64,000 bases of DNA from Trichocoleus sp. FACHB-46 (lineage in GTDB: Bacteria; Cyanobacteriota; Cyanobacteriia; FACHB-46): the NCBI RefSeq assembly GCF_014695385.1, contig NZ_JACJOD010000030.1:186001-250000 (forward strand), read 5' to 3'. Each line of letters opens with the position of its first letter. The stretch's first letter is position 1. The notes beneath the pieces were generated by a model. That model had not been told where the DNA came from. It saw only the letters and a program-made list of their open reading frames with translations, and ran no database searches. The position numbers were made by a program, and so were the translations under genes. Shown one piece after another: positions 32,270-41,750 of this stretch.

Positions 32270-34372
32270 ATGGAATCGATTTTGAAATTTTTTGAGGAAC
32301 CCATCGTTTCGTTTGCGGTTCTCCTAGCAGTAATTCTGACTGTACCTATCCTAGTAGAGCGGTTCCGGATACCAGGCTTAGTAGGGTTGTTAGCAGCAGG
32401 GGTGGTTTTAGGGCCGAATGGCTTGCACTTGCTGCAAAAAGAGTCAGAAACGCTCAGCCTGCTGGCGGAAATTGGGTTGCTCTATTTAATGTTTGTGTCG
32501 GGTCTGGAAGTCGATATTGAAGAGTTCCGCCGCAAAAAATATCGTTCGATTGGGTATGGTAGCCTGACTTTTGCCATACCCCTAATATTTGGCACGGTTG
32601 TAGGTCGCCTATTTGGGTTTGACTGGAACGCTTCGGTCTTGATCGGTTCGTTGTTTGCTTCTCACACTTTGCTGGCTTACCCAATGGTCAGCCGCTTAGG
32701 GGTGGTGTCCAATGAGGCGGTGACGGTGACGATTGGAGCGACTATTTTTACCGATGTCGGGTCACTGTTAGTTCTGGCAATTTGTATTGGGATTAATGCG
32801 GGTGATTTTACCGCTACCAAACTAGCAATCTTACTCGGCTCTCTAGCAATCTACTCAGTAGTGGTGCTGTTTGGGTTTGATTGGGCAGGTCGTCAATTCT
32901 TTAAACGCACTGGAGATGACGAAGGCAATCAGTTTTTATTCGTCTTGTTAGCCATCTTCCTAGCTTCTCTAGGGGCACAACTCATTGGGGTTGAGAAGAT
33001 TGTGGGGGCTTTCCTCGCAGGTTTAGCAGTTAATGATGCTGTTGGTCAAAGCCCCGTTAAAGAAAAAGTGGTATTTGTCGGTAGCGTTTTATTTATTCCA
33101 ATTTTCTTTGTTAACTTAGGTCTGCTGATTGATATTCCTGCTTTCATCGCCAGCATCTCCTCGATTTGGTTAACCCTAGCGATTGTCACTGGCTTAATTA
33201 TTAGCAAGTTCTTGGCTGCCTATGGCGCAAAACTGTTATATCACTATAACCAAGACGAATTGCTCACGATGTGGTCGATGTCGATGCCTCAAGTAGGGGC
33301 AACTTTGGCTGCAACTTTGGTAGGCTATCGAGCTGGCATGTTGACTGAAGGCGTGCTGAATAGCGTCATTGTATTGATGCTGGTGACTGCTACGTTGGGT
33401 CCCTTAATTACGAGTCGGGTTGCTCCCAAGCTGATTACTTCAGACACGACATTGGAGCCTGATACTACGCCCAGCAATTGGGGTGCTGGCACAACCGATC
33501 ATCCTTTTACGGTGGTGGTTCCGGTTTATAACCCTAAAACGGAGCAGTATTTAATTGAGATGGCAGCGCTGCTGGCTCGGTATGAGTCGGGGCGGATTGT
33601 CCCTTTAGCGATCGCCACAGCTCAAGCCAACATGGATACTCCCACCATCGGTGCAGCAATGGAGCGCAGTGAAGCGTTGCTAGCCAATGCTAAAGCTGTC
33701 AGCCAAGAAATCGGAGTTGAGGCAGAGCCATTATTACGAATTGATGATGGAATCGCTCAAGGAATTAGCCGTGCCAGCCGAGAACAAGACGCCAGCCTCA
33801 TCGTGATGGGTTGGGGACGGCGAACTGGGTTCCGGGCTCGTCTATTTGGGAATGTGCTAGACAGCGTGCTTTGGTCGTCCCACTGTCCAGTCGCAATTAC
33901 CCGCCTGTTAAACTCTCCCAGCACCATGCAGCGCATTTTGGTGCCGATTGATAACTTGGGATCTGCGTCTAGCAGAACGGTGCAATTTGCTCAAATGCTA
34001 GCCGCCGCCAATCAAGCCACTGTGACGCTGCTCCATATCACCGATCGCCGAGCTTCGGCGGGCAAAAGAGCTTGGACTGAATCACAATTAGCGATGTCCG
34101 TAGCGAAATGGGCACCCCAACTGAAGCCAGAGATTCAGGTGGTGAGTAGTGATAATGTCGTGACGGCCATTTTGCAGGCTGCTAAATCTTGCGATTTGGT
34201 GGTGTTGCGATCGCTCCGCCGTCGGACTAACGCTGGACTCGACATTAGCGATGTCACCACTCAAGTCGCTCAACAATTGACCTGTTCTGTGGTGCTGTTA
34301 GGAGAACCTCAGCGATCGCAACCTGGTGTAGTAGTGAATCAGACTCGGGACCAGTTGGCTACCCAGGCTTAG
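32270..34372 (+). CDS. Kef-type (CPA2) cation/proton antiporter with two C-terminal UspA domains
   Basis: The 700-residue protein has about twelve transmembrane helices (1-390), including VPILVERFRIPGLVGLLAAGVVLGPNG and the conserved Asp-containing segment ATIFTDVGSLLVLAI. Two universal-stress-protein domains follow (about 408-545 with VMGWGRRTGFRARLFGNVLDSVLWSSHCPVAI; about 555-680 with RILVPIDNLGSASSRTVQFAQML ... CDLVVLRSLRRR). The protein exchanges Na+ or K+ for H+; the USP part probably binds nucleotide and regulates it. The stop codon overlaps by 4 bp the stop of the convergent downstream gene. Confidence 0.9.
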   Translation: MESILKFFEEPIVSFAVLLAVILTVPILVERFRIPGLVGLLAAGVVLGPNGLHLLQKESETLSLLAEIGLLYLMFVSGLEVDIEEFRRKKYRSIGYGSLTFAIPLIFGTVVGRLFGFDWNASVLIGSLFASHTLLAYPMVSRLGVVSNEAVTVTIGATIFTDVGSLLVLAICIGINAGDFTATKLAILLGSLAIYSVVVLFGFDWAGRQFFKRTGDDEGNQFLFVLLAIFLASLGAQLIGVEKIVGAFLAGLAVNDAVGQSPVKEKVVFVGSVLFIPIFFVNLGLLIDIPAFIASISSIWLTLAIVTGLIISKFLAAYGAKLLYHYNQDELLTMWSMSMPQVGATLAATLVGYRAGMLTEGVLNSVIVLMLVTATLGPLITSRVAPKLITSDTTLEPDTTPSNWGAGTTDHPFTVVVPVYNPKTEQYLIEMAALLARYESGRIVPLAIATAQANMDTPTIGAAMERSEALLANAKAVSQEIGVEAEPLLRIDDGIAQGISRASREQDASLIVMGWGRRTGFRARLFGNVLDSVLWSSHCPVAITRLLNSPSTMQRILVPIDNLGSASSRTVQFAQMLAAANQATVTLLHITDRRASAGKRAWTESQLAMSVAKWAPQLKPEIQVVSSDNVVTAILQAAKSCDLVVLRSLRRRTNAGLDISDVTTQVAQQLTCSVVLLGEPQRSQPGVVVNQTRDQLATQA

Positions 34373-34746
34373 ATCAACACGAGGCAACAAGGGCTTAATA
34401 CGGTCTTGGCTCGTTCGTTGAGAAGTAATTGGCCGTTTTCGCTCACACTGATATCTCTACCGGGTAAAAAGCCTTTACCGATCAGCCGTTGGTAGATCGC
34501 AGGAGAGGTGATGCTGCGGATTTCTGCCATCACATCGGCAGGAACTAAGTGTTCAACTGCCCAAAAAAAGGAATCAGTGTCAAAACTAATTAAACGCTCA
34601 AAACTGACGAGCAATACTCCTGCTACCTCTACAAGAGTTAATTGGCATTTTAGATTGGCTATGAGATCTCTACCGACGTGAGTGTTGCGGATCATCATAG
34701 CCAAAGCCATTCTTTCGATTTCTTGCTCTAACTTCAAGTCGCTCAT
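34369..34746 (-). CDS. Hypothetical protein, 125 residues
   Basis: The family is not recognised. The protein is mixed alpha/beta without signal peptide or membrane helix. Noticeable segments are an N-terminal helix LEQEIERMALAMMIRNTHVGRD, a hydrophobic strand VAGVLLVSFERLISFDTDSFFW, and a C-terminal region (YQRLIGKGFLPGRDISVSENGQLLLNERAKTVLSPCCLV). I choose the ATG before SDLKLEQ; an in-frame GTG three codons upstream is possible. Its last 4 bp overlap the end of the antiporter gene tail-to-tail. About 200 bp of AT-rich sequence separates it from the upstream Nudix gene. Confidence 0.65.
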   Translation of the reverse strand: MSDLKLEQEIERMALAMMIRNTHVGRDLIANLKCQLTLVEVAGVLLVSFERLISFDTDSFFWAVEHLVPADVMAEIRSITSPAIYQRLIGKGFLPGRDISVSENGQLLLNERAKTVLSPCCLVLI

Positions 34747-34964
34747 GTTGGGCACTAAGTCAATTCTTAAGGAATTGTGATTTTGCCAAGTATACCTGAA
34801 GGTAGATAAAAAATAGCTCCCAAGATAGACGCAAATACTAGTATTTTTTAATCAATCTTTTATTTCTCTAAAAAAGAAATCTTTAGAAGTAGCTGTTCAA
34901 TTTCTAGAAGAATTGCTGAGACTGCTTTTTAGGAAAAATAGCTCAATTTGTAAAGAAATAAAAA

Positions 34965-35534
34965 CTATGGCACTAGTGGAATTGAAACCTTAAGAAATTG
35001 CATACCCAAAAATAAAGCTGCGATCGTTCCAGAAACGCAAATTTCTCCACCCCATATCCTTTCTGATAATTCTTCCACCGGGATTAAAACAACTTCAATG
35101 GCTTCAGTCATATCAAGGTTTTGTTCAGCAAAAACAAAAGCATTTTGCGCGAGAAATAAGTGAATTTGGTTAGTATCTTTGACGGGGTTATCGTGGAGCG
35201 TCGCCAGCTTTACTAAATGCTCAGCTCTATAACCTGTTTCTTCTTGCAGCTCTCTCTGGGCAGCAACTTCTGGGCTTTCAGTTTCGGGGTCAAACGTGCC
35301 CGCTGGGAGTTCTAATAAGATTTCCCTCACCCCGTGGCGATATTGCCGCACAAAGACAACTTCTTGGTTGGGCGTGATCGCAAGCACCAAAGCCACATCA
35401 GGTCGAACCACAACAAAATAGTCATCAATTAATTGCTGATTGCCTAGTCTCACGGTGTCTTGGCGGACTCGGCACCATTTGTGCTCAAAGACCATGCGTG
35501 AAGTTAAGGTCTGCCATTTGGAAATCGGCTGCAT
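34965..35534 (-). CDS. Nudix hydrolase, ADP-ribose pyrophosphatase-like
   Basis: The 189-residue protein has a Nudix box in the segment AGTFDPETESPEVAAQRELQEETGY. The Glu-x7-Arg-Glu-x2-Glu-Glu-x-Gly spacing is correct, with one extra residue between the leading Gly and the first Glu compared with the strict consensus. The surrounding motifs (VFVRQYRHGVREILLELPAG, LHDNPVKDTNQIHLFLA) point to the ADP-ribose pyrophosphatase/NudF group, which hydrolyses NDP-sugars. I start at the ATG before QPISKWQ; a longer frame from 35594 would add a 20-residue hydrophobic leader of doubtful meaning. Confidence 0.87.
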   Translation of the reverse strand: MQPISKWQTLTSRMVFEHKWCRVRQDTVRLGNQQLIDDYFVVVRPDVALVLAITPNQEVVFVRQYRHGVREILLELPAGTFDPETESPEVAAQRELQEETGYRAEHLVKLATLHDNPVKDTNQIHLFLAQNAFVFAEQNLDMTEAIEVVLIPVEELSERIWGGEICVSGTIAALFLGMQFLKVSIPLVP

Positions 35535-35882
35535 AACTTTAAGGTTTTCTGGTAGTTCTGGAAGGGAAAGAATGTAGGCAAAGAAAATAAGCAAATCTAG
35601 GCTAGATCTCCTGCTGCCATAAAATCTGCCCCTATTGGCAAGCCATGAATACGCTTGACTCAGTTTCAGGTAAAACTAGAGGCTGCGTCTGAGTGATTAG
35701 TACGTCCCCAGTAGAGTTGTAGGGATTCTGCTCAGACTCCGAAACTTAAGGTGTTGCCTTGTAGTCAGGTTTAAGCAGCAGTGACTTGAGTGTTAATCGC
35801 AAAGCTCGCCTAGATGGGTTGCTAAATGCGCTGGCTGCTGCAAATCACTAACCCCCTACATGTCCCCTACAGTTTTCTCGTG

Positions 35883-37946
35883 ATGCAACGTCGTCTCTCT
35901 TCCATTAGCAAAGTTTTCATGGGTGCTACCCTAGCCCTACAACTCTTGCCCCCTTCTGCGATCGCGGCTCCTCCTCGAACCCCTGACCAAACTGTGACCT
36001 GCGAAGTGTTAGTTGCAGGAGGTGGCTTGGCGGGTGTCGCAACGGCTTACGAAGCTTTGTTGGCAGGACGCACTGTCTGCATGACCGAGATTACAGATTG
36101 GGTCGGCGGGCAAATTTCAGCTCAAGGCACCTCAGCGCTGGATGAACGGCAGACTCAGCGATCGCTCTTGTTCTATCCGCGCGGCTATCTCGAACTGCGG
36201 CAACGTCTAGAGCGTTATTACAAAGGCGATTTGAATCCGGGTGATTGTTGGGTAAGCGAGTCTTGTTTCTTGCCACGGGACGGCCACAAAGTTTTGTTCG
36301 ATGAGTTGCAGAGTGCTGCTAAGCGTGGCAAGGGGACGCTGAAATGGTTTCCCTCCACTGTGATTAAAGAGTTAAACACAACTCCTGTCGGAGCTGGGCA
36401 ACAGATTCAAGGAGCGATCGCCATTCAGCATCGGCCTGCTCCTAGTGCAAGTCCGCTCAATGCCTTGCCCCTTTCCCAAACGATTGAAGATGCCTATCGC
36501 TACGAAAACTCAGCCCAGTTTCAAAAAGCGATCGTGCGGTTTGTGCCAGCTCCAGCAAAACCGTCTAAATCTCAAACCACTCAATCCCCGGCTAATGCTC
36601 CGCAATGGTATGTGGTAGATGCCACCGAAACCGGGGAACTAGTAGCACTGGCTGATGTGCCTTATCGCTTGGGCATCGATCCTCGCTCTTATCTAGAACC
36701 GTCTTCCTCTAGTGAAGCGGGTGACCCCTATTGCACTCAAGGCTTTACCTACACCTTTGCAATGCAGGCCACGGAGCAACCCCAACGGCATACTGAGCCT
36801 GCGTTTTACCCCAATTACGCCGGGTACTACAGCTACGAATTGCCCCGGTTGGCGAGTTTCCCGCTTGTCTTCACCTACCGCCGGATTCTGAACCAAAACC
36901 CCACTCGCCAAGAAGTGAAGGTTCAGTCGAACACTGGCGCGGTTACCCCTGGTGATATTTCCATGCAGAACTGGACTTGGGGGAACGATTATCGCCCTGG
37001 CACCGCAACCGATAACTTTGTCTACACCCGCGATCAACTTGCCAGTACGGGGCAATTGCAACCAGGAGCGTGGATGGGTGGTTTACGAACGGAAAGTCTC
37101 CAGCGAGCTGAGGAGTTGTCTCAGGGATATTTCCATTGGTTAGTTGCGGGTACGACCGACTCTCAACTCGGAGCAGGCGTAAAACAACCGCAACCCAATC
37201 ACCGTTACCTGACAGGATTTGATACACCCATGGGGACTGCTCATGGTCTGTCTAAGTATCCTTACATCCGCGAGGGTCGCCGGATTATTGGGCGTCCGTC
37301 TTGGGGGCAGCCTCAAGGTTTTACAGTTTGGGAGGTAGATATTTCTCGACAGGATTATTTCAAAGATGAGTACTACCGCAAAACACTGTCACCCCAGATG
37401 TATCGCAGCTTGCAAGCAACTTTGGCAGGCCTAGAAGCTACGTCTTTTGTAGGTAGCAAATTGCCGTCTGAAAAAGTGACCCGCCGGACGCGATCGACCA
37501 TTTATCCAGACGCGGTTGGGATTGGACACTATGCGATCGATTTTCATCCTTGCATGACTCAGAGTCCGCCTGAGCAACCTGGCAATACCGAGCGAGCAGG
37601 AGAGCGACGTGGGGCGGGTAATGCCTACCCCTTCCAAGTGCCGCTACGAGCCATGATTCCACAAAAAATTGACAACATGCTGGTGGCGGGTAAGAGTATT
37701 GCCACTAGCCACGTTGCCGCAGCAGCTTACCGGGTACATTCATTTGAGTGGTCTTCAGGCGCAGCAGCAGGCACGACAGCCGCCTTTGCGCTCGAAAAGG
37801 GCATCATGCCTTATCAGCTGGTTGACCAATTACCGCGAGCAGAGCCACAACTCGAACTTTTGCAACGTCGGCTGGCGGAAAATGGCAATCCGATCACATT
37901 CCCTGATACTTCGATCTTCAATGAGAAATGGGAGGATTGGAAATAG
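35883..37946 (+). CDS. Exported FAD-dependent oxidoreductase
   Basis: The 687-residue protein has a signal peptide (MQRRLSSISKVFMGATLALQ, then LLPPSAIAAP, cleavage after AIA), then a Rossmann FAD site VLVAGGGLAGVATAYEALLAGRTVCMTE followed by DWVGGQISAQG, as in the FAD_oxidored family. Near the C-terminus, MLVAGKSIATSHVAAAAYRVHSFEWSSGAAAG closes the FAD domain. The middle contains a Pro/Tyr/Arg-rich region with few recognisable motifs. An exported flavoprotein must presumably receive FAD before Tat export or outside the membrane; the RR pair after Met fits Tat only loosely. Substrate unknown. A longer frame from 35826 is possible but the ATG at 35883 gives the clean signal peptide. Confidence 0.82.
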   Translation: MQRRLSSISKVFMGATLALQLLPPSAIAAPPRTPDQTVTCEVLVAGGGLAGVATAYEALLAGRTVCMTEITDWVGGQISAQGTSALDERQTQRSLLFYPRGYLELRQRLERYYKGDLNPGDCWVSESCFLPRDGHKVLFDELQSAAKRGKGTLKWFPSTVIKELNTTPVGAGQQIQGAIAIQHRPAPSASPLNALPLSQTIEDAYRYENSAQFQKAIVRFVPAPAKPSKSQTTQSPANAPQWYVVDATETGELVALADVPYRLGIDPRSYLEPSSSSEAGDPYCTQGFTYTFAMQATEQPQRHTEPAFYPNYAGYYSYELPRLASFPLVFTYRRILNQNPTRQEVKVQSNTGAVTPGDISMQNWTWGNDYRPGTATDNFVYTRDQLASTGQLQPGAWMGGLRTESLQRAEELSQGYFHWLVAGTTDSQLGAGVKQPQPNHRYLTGFDTPMGTAHGLSKYPYIREGRRIIGRPSWGQPQGFTVWEVDISRQDYFKDEYYRKTLSPQMYRSLQATLAGLEATSFVGSKLPSEKVTRRTRSTIYPDAVGIGHYAIDFHPCMTQSPPEQPGNTERAGERRGAGNAYPFQVPLRAMIPQKIDNMLVAGKSIATSHVAAAAYRVHSFEWSSGAAAGTTAAFALEKGIMPYQLVDQLPRAEPQLELLQRRLAENGNPITFPDTSIFNEKWEDWK

Positions 37947-38040
37947 ATTTTTGACCTGGAGGCCGAAGCGATGGTAAGTCGCTAGAATTGCACTAGGATA
38001 AAATACGTAGTTTTGTTAAAAGTGTTTCCGGTAACGGCCT

Positions 38041-38367
38041 ATGAATCTGGTACTTACGGCAGCTTCCCATTTTGCAGCCGTTGCGCCTACGGTAGCGCCT
38101 GAAAAAGCTGGTCAAGTTACCCGTCAAACTTACCCGAATTACAAAATCATTGTGCTGAATGACGACTTCAACACGTTTCAGCATGTCACCGAGTGTTTGA
38201 TTAAGTACATCCCGTTTATGACTAGCGATCGCGCTTGGGAATTGACCAATCAAATTCACTTTGAAGGTCAGGCAGTGGTTTGGGTAGGGCCGCAAGAGCA
38301 GGCGGAACTTTATCACACGCAACTAAGCCGCGCTGGTTTGACGATGGCTCCTCTAGAAGCGGCCTAA
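38041..38367 (+). CDS. clpS: ATP-dependent Clp protease adaptor ClpS
   Basis: The 108-residue protein has the ClpS core YKIIVLNDDFNTFQHVTECLIKYIP, with the Asn-Asp-Asp that binds the N-degron amino group, and the second helix region TNQIHFEGQAVVWVGPQEQAELYHTQL. The first 30 residues are a variable extension. ClpS delivers N-end-rule substrates to ClpAP/ClpC. It is followed 85 bp later by a DUF2103 gene on the same strand. Confidence 0.92.
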   Translation: MNLVLTAASHFAAVAPTVAPEKAGQVTRQTYPNYKIIVLNDDFNTFQHVTECLIKYIPFMTSDRAWELTNQIHFEGQAVVWVGPQEQAELYHTQLSRAGLTMAPLEAA

Positions 38368-38452
38368 CTCAAACTCTCCGGTCGCTGCGATTTCCTCTAT
38401 GCTGAGAAGTGCTGGAACTCGGCGATCGCAGCACACTTCAACTGGCAAAACA

Positions 38453-38746
38453 ATGGGTAACCCCTCTCGCGGCAGGCTTGTTCTCAACCACTCCACCCAC
38501 ATTCCGGGCTTGATTCCGTTGTTGGAACGGCTGCTTCAGCAAGAGGGGATTCAAACGATTACTCCTGGTGTGATTGGTGCCGTACGAGCGCACTCTCCAA
38601 AGCTCAGACTTAAGATCTCTGTCCCGATTCGCGGCGGTTTTAAGGTGCTCGCCCGACAAGGTAAAACGGTACAGGAAGTGTTTATTTTGACGAGCTTAAG
38701 TCAGGAAGTTTTGGAAAGTGCGATCGCTACGGTTTTAGCGAAGTAA
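38453..38746 (+). CDS. DUF2103 family protein
   Basis: The 97-residue protein starts MGNPSRGRLVLNHSTHIPGLIPLLERLLQQ and contains PKLRLKISVPIRGGFKVLARQGKTVQEVFILTSL. This is the pattern I know from cyanobacterial DUF2103 proteins, sometimes annotated as metal-binding on the basis of the N-terminal His residues. The function is unknown. The ATG at 38453 matches the family start; an earlier ATG at 38399 adds 18 Ser/Thr/Arg-rich residues. It lies downstream of clpS and may share its transcript. Confidence 0.8.
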   Translation: MGNPSRGRLVLNHSTHIPGLIPLLERLLQQEGIQTITPGVIGAVRAHSPKLRLKISVPIRGGFKVLARQGKTVQEVFILTSLSQEVLESAIATVLAK

Positions 38747-38782
38747 CAGCCTTAACAAAGCCATTATTCTACTGAGCTAGTA

Positions 38783-39106
38783 CTACTCAACCTGACGCAG
38801 TACGACGGCCAAACGATTTAGCGGCAAACTAATCATGCAGGCAAAAGTGAGTAAGTAAGAAATAATTGCCGTGAATTTCAGGCTTAGCAGCAGAACTTCC
38901 CAGTCAGGTAAGGCAAATTTCTGCACGCCCAAAGCGACGCAGTGAACAGCCCAGTAGGTAAAAATCATCAGCATCAGCATGCTTTCAGCTTGTTCAAAAT
39001 CTTCCCCTTGATCTTGAGGCATGCCAACCAGCAAGCCGAGACCAGCCAGACAAGCAAAAAATGATAGCAAAACCAACCAGTCATGCCAGAGGAGCGTTGG
39101 CATCAT
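38783..39106 (-). CDS. Small membrane protein, three predicted helices
   Basis: The 107-residue protein is unrecognised. Hydrophobic segments lie at about 10-28 (WLVLLSFFACLAGLGLLVG), 43-63 (MLMLMIFTYWAVHCVALGV) and 73-97 (VLLLSLKFTAIISYLLTFACMISL), with a short acidic loop (QDQGEDFEQAES) between the first two. It converges with the DUF2103 gene and diverges from trm1. No motif suggests a function. Confidence 0.65.
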   Translation of the reverse strand: MMPTLLWHDWLVLLSFFACLAGLGLLVGMPQDQGEDFEQAESMLMLMIFTYWAVHCVALGVQKFALPDWEVLLLSLKFTAIISYLLTFACMISLPLNRLAVVLRQVE

Positions 39107-39326
39107 TGTGTCCTTGATTACGCATTGAATCGAAAATTAGTCTAAAAGATTAGAGCTTTTAACTCACGAAAATATTACAAACTGCAATGAATTTGTGCGA
39201 GAAAGAATCTTGTTTCGCACTTTTATAATTCCCTATTAACTGCGAGAACTAAAGCAGATTAAAGCTTTAACCAATCCTTTCTAATTTGGGATCAATTTTT
39301 TAGTTAATTAAAGTTAATCAAGAAAA

Positions 39327-40466
39327 ATGAATCGAAATTCACTTTGGCAGCAGGAGGGTAAAGTCAAATTTCAAATCGGCAATACTTTCTATCGCTCTCA
39401 GAGCCAAATTGGCCGAGACCTAGGGTTGTTAGCCGCTGCGATTTATAAAGCTGATACTGGAAAACTGCGAGTTCTGGACGTTATGACCGCTTGTGGCGTG
39501 CGGTCTCTACGGTATGTGCTAGAGAGCCAAGCAGATTGGGTTTGGGTGAATGATGCCAACCCAGAAGTAAACGTGACTTTAAGCCAAAATCTAGCTAGCT
39601 ATTTAGAGCCAAGTTCTTATCAAATCACCTATCAAGATGCCAATCGCGTCTTTTTTGATTGCTATCAACGGCAAGACTACTACGACTTAGTAGATGTAGA
39701 TAGTTTTGGCAGTCCTGCACCCCACTTCAGCACTAGTCTCTGGGCAACAAAAATTGGTGGATTGCTCTATCTAACGAGTACCGATGGACGCACCAGTTCG
39801 GGCCATGAACCTGAAAAAAGCCTGCAAGTATATGGGGCTTACGCCCGCTGGCATCCTGCTTTGCATGAACAGGGATTGCGGCTGTTACTTGGTAGTGTTC
39901 TACAACAAGCCAATAACAAGGGCTTAAGTATTCAACCAATTTTTTCGCTGTTTAATGGTCAGGTTTACCGGGTGATGGTGCGAGTTCTAGCCCATCCTAG
40001 TTCTGAGCTAAAACACTATGGATTTCTGGGCTACTGCCATCATTGCGGCCACTATGAAACCGTGTCTTGGCGTCAACTCAGCCGTGCTGTTTGCCACCAC
40101 CACGCTTCCCCAGAACCACTCACCCTCAGCGGCCCAATGTGGCTCGGCCCCCTACACGATCGCCCCATGTTGCAACGAATGGAGCAGTTGGCCCAACAGT
40201 GGAATTGGCCAGAACGAGTGCAACTGCTACAAACTATGCAGGCTGAAGCAGACCTACCTCCCTACTTTTTCGGTTTAGGTGAAATTGGTCGGCGCGGCAA
40301 AATGGACCCACCTCCTCGCGATCGCCTGATCCAGCTACTTCAGGCTGAGGGCTACCAAGCCAGCCCCACTCACATTAATGCTCAGGCCATCAAAACCAAC
40401 GCCGCGATCGCCGTTTGCATTGAACTAGCCAGGCAATGCCAATCTGCCACTAGTTCTAGCTCCTAG
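39327..40466 (+). CDS. trm1: tRNA (guanine-N2) dimethyltransferase, Trm1 family
   Basis: The 379-residue protein has the Trm1 layout: an N-terminal EGKVKFQIGNTFYRSQSQIGRDLGLL segment, SAM site LRVLDVMTACGVRSLRYVLES, the acidic loop VNDANPEVN, catalytic-region DVDSFGSPAPHFSTSLWATKIGGLLYLTSTDG, and a C-terminal Cys/His cluster (GYCHHCGHYE ... CHHHASPE) plus KMDPPPRDRLIQLLQAEGYQASPTHINAQAIKTN. Trm1 dimethylates G26 of tRNA. It is typical of archaea and eukaryotes but also occurs in cyanobacteria and Aquifex. Full-length. Confidence 0.9.
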   Translation: MNRNSLWQQEGKVKFQIGNTFYRSQSQIGRDLGLLAAAIYKADTGKLRVLDVMTACGVRSLRYVLESQADWVWVNDANPEVNVTLSQNLASYLEPSSYQITYQDANRVFFDCYQRQDYYDLVDVDSFGSPAPHFSTSLWATKIGGLLYLTSTDGRTSSGHEPEKSLQVYGAYARWHPALHEQGLRLLLGSVLQQANNKGLSIQPIFSLFNGQVYRVMVRVLAHPSSELKHYGFLGYCHHCGHYETVSWRQLSRAVCHHHASPEPLTLSGPMWLGPLHDRPMLQRMEQLAQQWNWPERVQLLQTMQAEADLPPYFFGLGEIGRRGKMDPPPRDRLIQLLQAEGYQASPTHINAQAIKTNAAIAVCIELARQCQSATSSSS

Positions 40467-40506
40467 AATTAAAACAAAATAGATGCGATCGCCTTCGCTC
40501 AACATC

Positions 40507-41082
40507 ATGATCTCAACTAAACCCAGATTTGAGAGCTTTGAAGAGTACCTAGCCTACGACGATGGCACAGAAAAGCTGTATGAACTGTTCAATGGAGAAC
40601 TAATCGAGGTGCCACCCGAATCAGGAGAAAATGTAGCGATCGCAATCTTTTTACTGTTAAAGTTGGCAACGATCGTAGGTCATGCCAGAGTGAGACCTCA
40701 CGGGCTGGAACTCGAAGTCCGAGGCGAGCCGAGAAACCGCTACCCCGATTTGACAGTGATCGGAGAGGAGCATGTTGAGCAGTTGAGACGACGCAATACC
40801 TTACGGTTTGATATGGCTCCTCCCTTGCTTGTGGTTGAAATTGTCAGCCCCGGAGAGTTGCAGCGCGATCGCGACTATATTGCCAAACGGATGCAATACC
40901 AAGATCGGGGCATCCCAGAATACTGGATCGTAGACCCGCAACTACAAACAGTGCTGGTTTTAGAACTAAGTGGTGATGTCTATACAGAAATTTCCACGCT
41001 CCAGGGTGAGGATCAGATGCGATCGCCCCAGCTTGAAGAACTAAATTTAACAGTATCTCAACTGTTTACGGCAGGTCAGTGA
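40507..41082 (+). CDS. Uma2-family (DUF820) putative endonuclease
   Basis: The 191-residue PD-(D/E)XK-fold protein shows the Uma2 motifs FEEYLAYDDGTEKLYELFNGELIEVPPES, ELEVRGEPRNRYPDLTVI (catalytic Asp), PLLVVEIVSPGE (Glu-Ile-Val-Ser-Pro) and YIAKRMQYQDRGIPEYWIVDPQ. These genes exist in many copies in cyanobacterial genomes and have the fold of restriction-like nucleases; their biological role is not settled. Start: ATG before ISTKPRF, whereas an ATG at 40483 adds eight residues. It is the only Uma2 gene in the window. Confidence 0.88.
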   Translation: MISTKPRFESFEEYLAYDDGTEKLYELFNGELIEVPPESGENVAIAIFLLLKLATIVGHARVRPHGLELEVRGEPRNRYPDLTVIGEEHVEQLRRRNTLRFDMAPPLLVVEIVSPGELQRDRDYIAKRMQYQDRGIPEYWIVDPQLQTVLVLELSGDVYTEISTLQGEDQMRSPQLEELNLTVSQLFTAGQ

Positions 41083-41140
41083 GTTAAGTGAGAGGCGATC
41101 GCTACAGCAGTTCAGTCGCTACGAACTTGGTTTCAGGCAT

Positions 41141-41668
41141 TCAGGTAGCTACCTTAGCTTCACAAGCGCCAATACTCACCCAACTGCTAGAACCATCAGC
41201 CCAATGTTCTTTTTTCCAAATGGGGGCATTGTGCTTCAGCGTATCGATCGCGTACTGACATGCCTCAAATGCCTCAGTGCGGTGCGGACAGCCTACAGCA
41301 ACAAGAACGCTGATTTCTCCAATTCCTAGCTTCCCAGTGCGGTGATGAATCACCACCCGCGTTACGTCTGTCCACTTCTGCCGAATCTGGGTGGCAATTT
41401 GCTTAAAAACCTCGATCGCCATTGGCTCATATGCTTGATATTCCAATGCAACCACAGGTTTGCCATCGGTTTGGTTACGCACCATCCCACTCATCACCAC
41501 GATCGCTCCGTTGGCAGCATCGTCTGCTAAGCGATACACCTCGTCTAGAGATAACGGTGCAAACGCCATAGCAAAACTGTCTCGCTCGTCTAGGGAAGTG
41601 GGGGCAGAAATGGCTAGGGTGGTAGCAGCATCCATTGGCATCAGCTTTGTAGAACGTCCTGCCTCCAT
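41141..41668 (-). CDS. moaE: Molybdopterin synthase catalytic subunit MoaE
   Basis: The 175-residue protein carries the MoaE core: LSLDEVYRLADDAANGAIVVMSGMVRNQ, VVALEYQAYEPMA, VVIHHRTGKLGIGEISVLVAVGCPHRTEAFEACQYAIDTLKHNAPIWKKEHW. MoaE with MoaD adds the dithiolene sulfurs of molybdopterin. The first 30 or so residues are not conserved, and the true start could also be an ATG at 41641 or 41635; a TTG at 41740 is less likely. pyrB lies directly upstream on the same strand. No moaD is adjacent. Confidence 0.88.
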   Translation of the reverse strand: MEAGRSTKLMPMDAATTLAISAPTSLDERDSFAMAFAPLSLDEVYRLADDAANGAIVVMSGMVRNQTDGKPVVALEYQAYEPMAIEVFKQIATQIRQKWTDVTRVVIHHRTGKLGIGEISVLVAVGCPHRTEAFEACQYAIDTLKHNAPIWKKEHWADGSSSWVSIGACEAKVAT

Positions 41669-41750
41669 TGTGCGGATCTTTGCGTGAAACAGAGAAAATT
41701 TTGGATTGAGATTGCAGAATTTCTCCGCCGCTCTCTCCAATCCAAACGTC

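Noticed and set aside
40507-41082. Uma2 gene as part of a toxin-antitoxin or defence module
   Set aside because: It is a single gene without an adjacent small partner; such genes are common and scattered in cyanobacteria.
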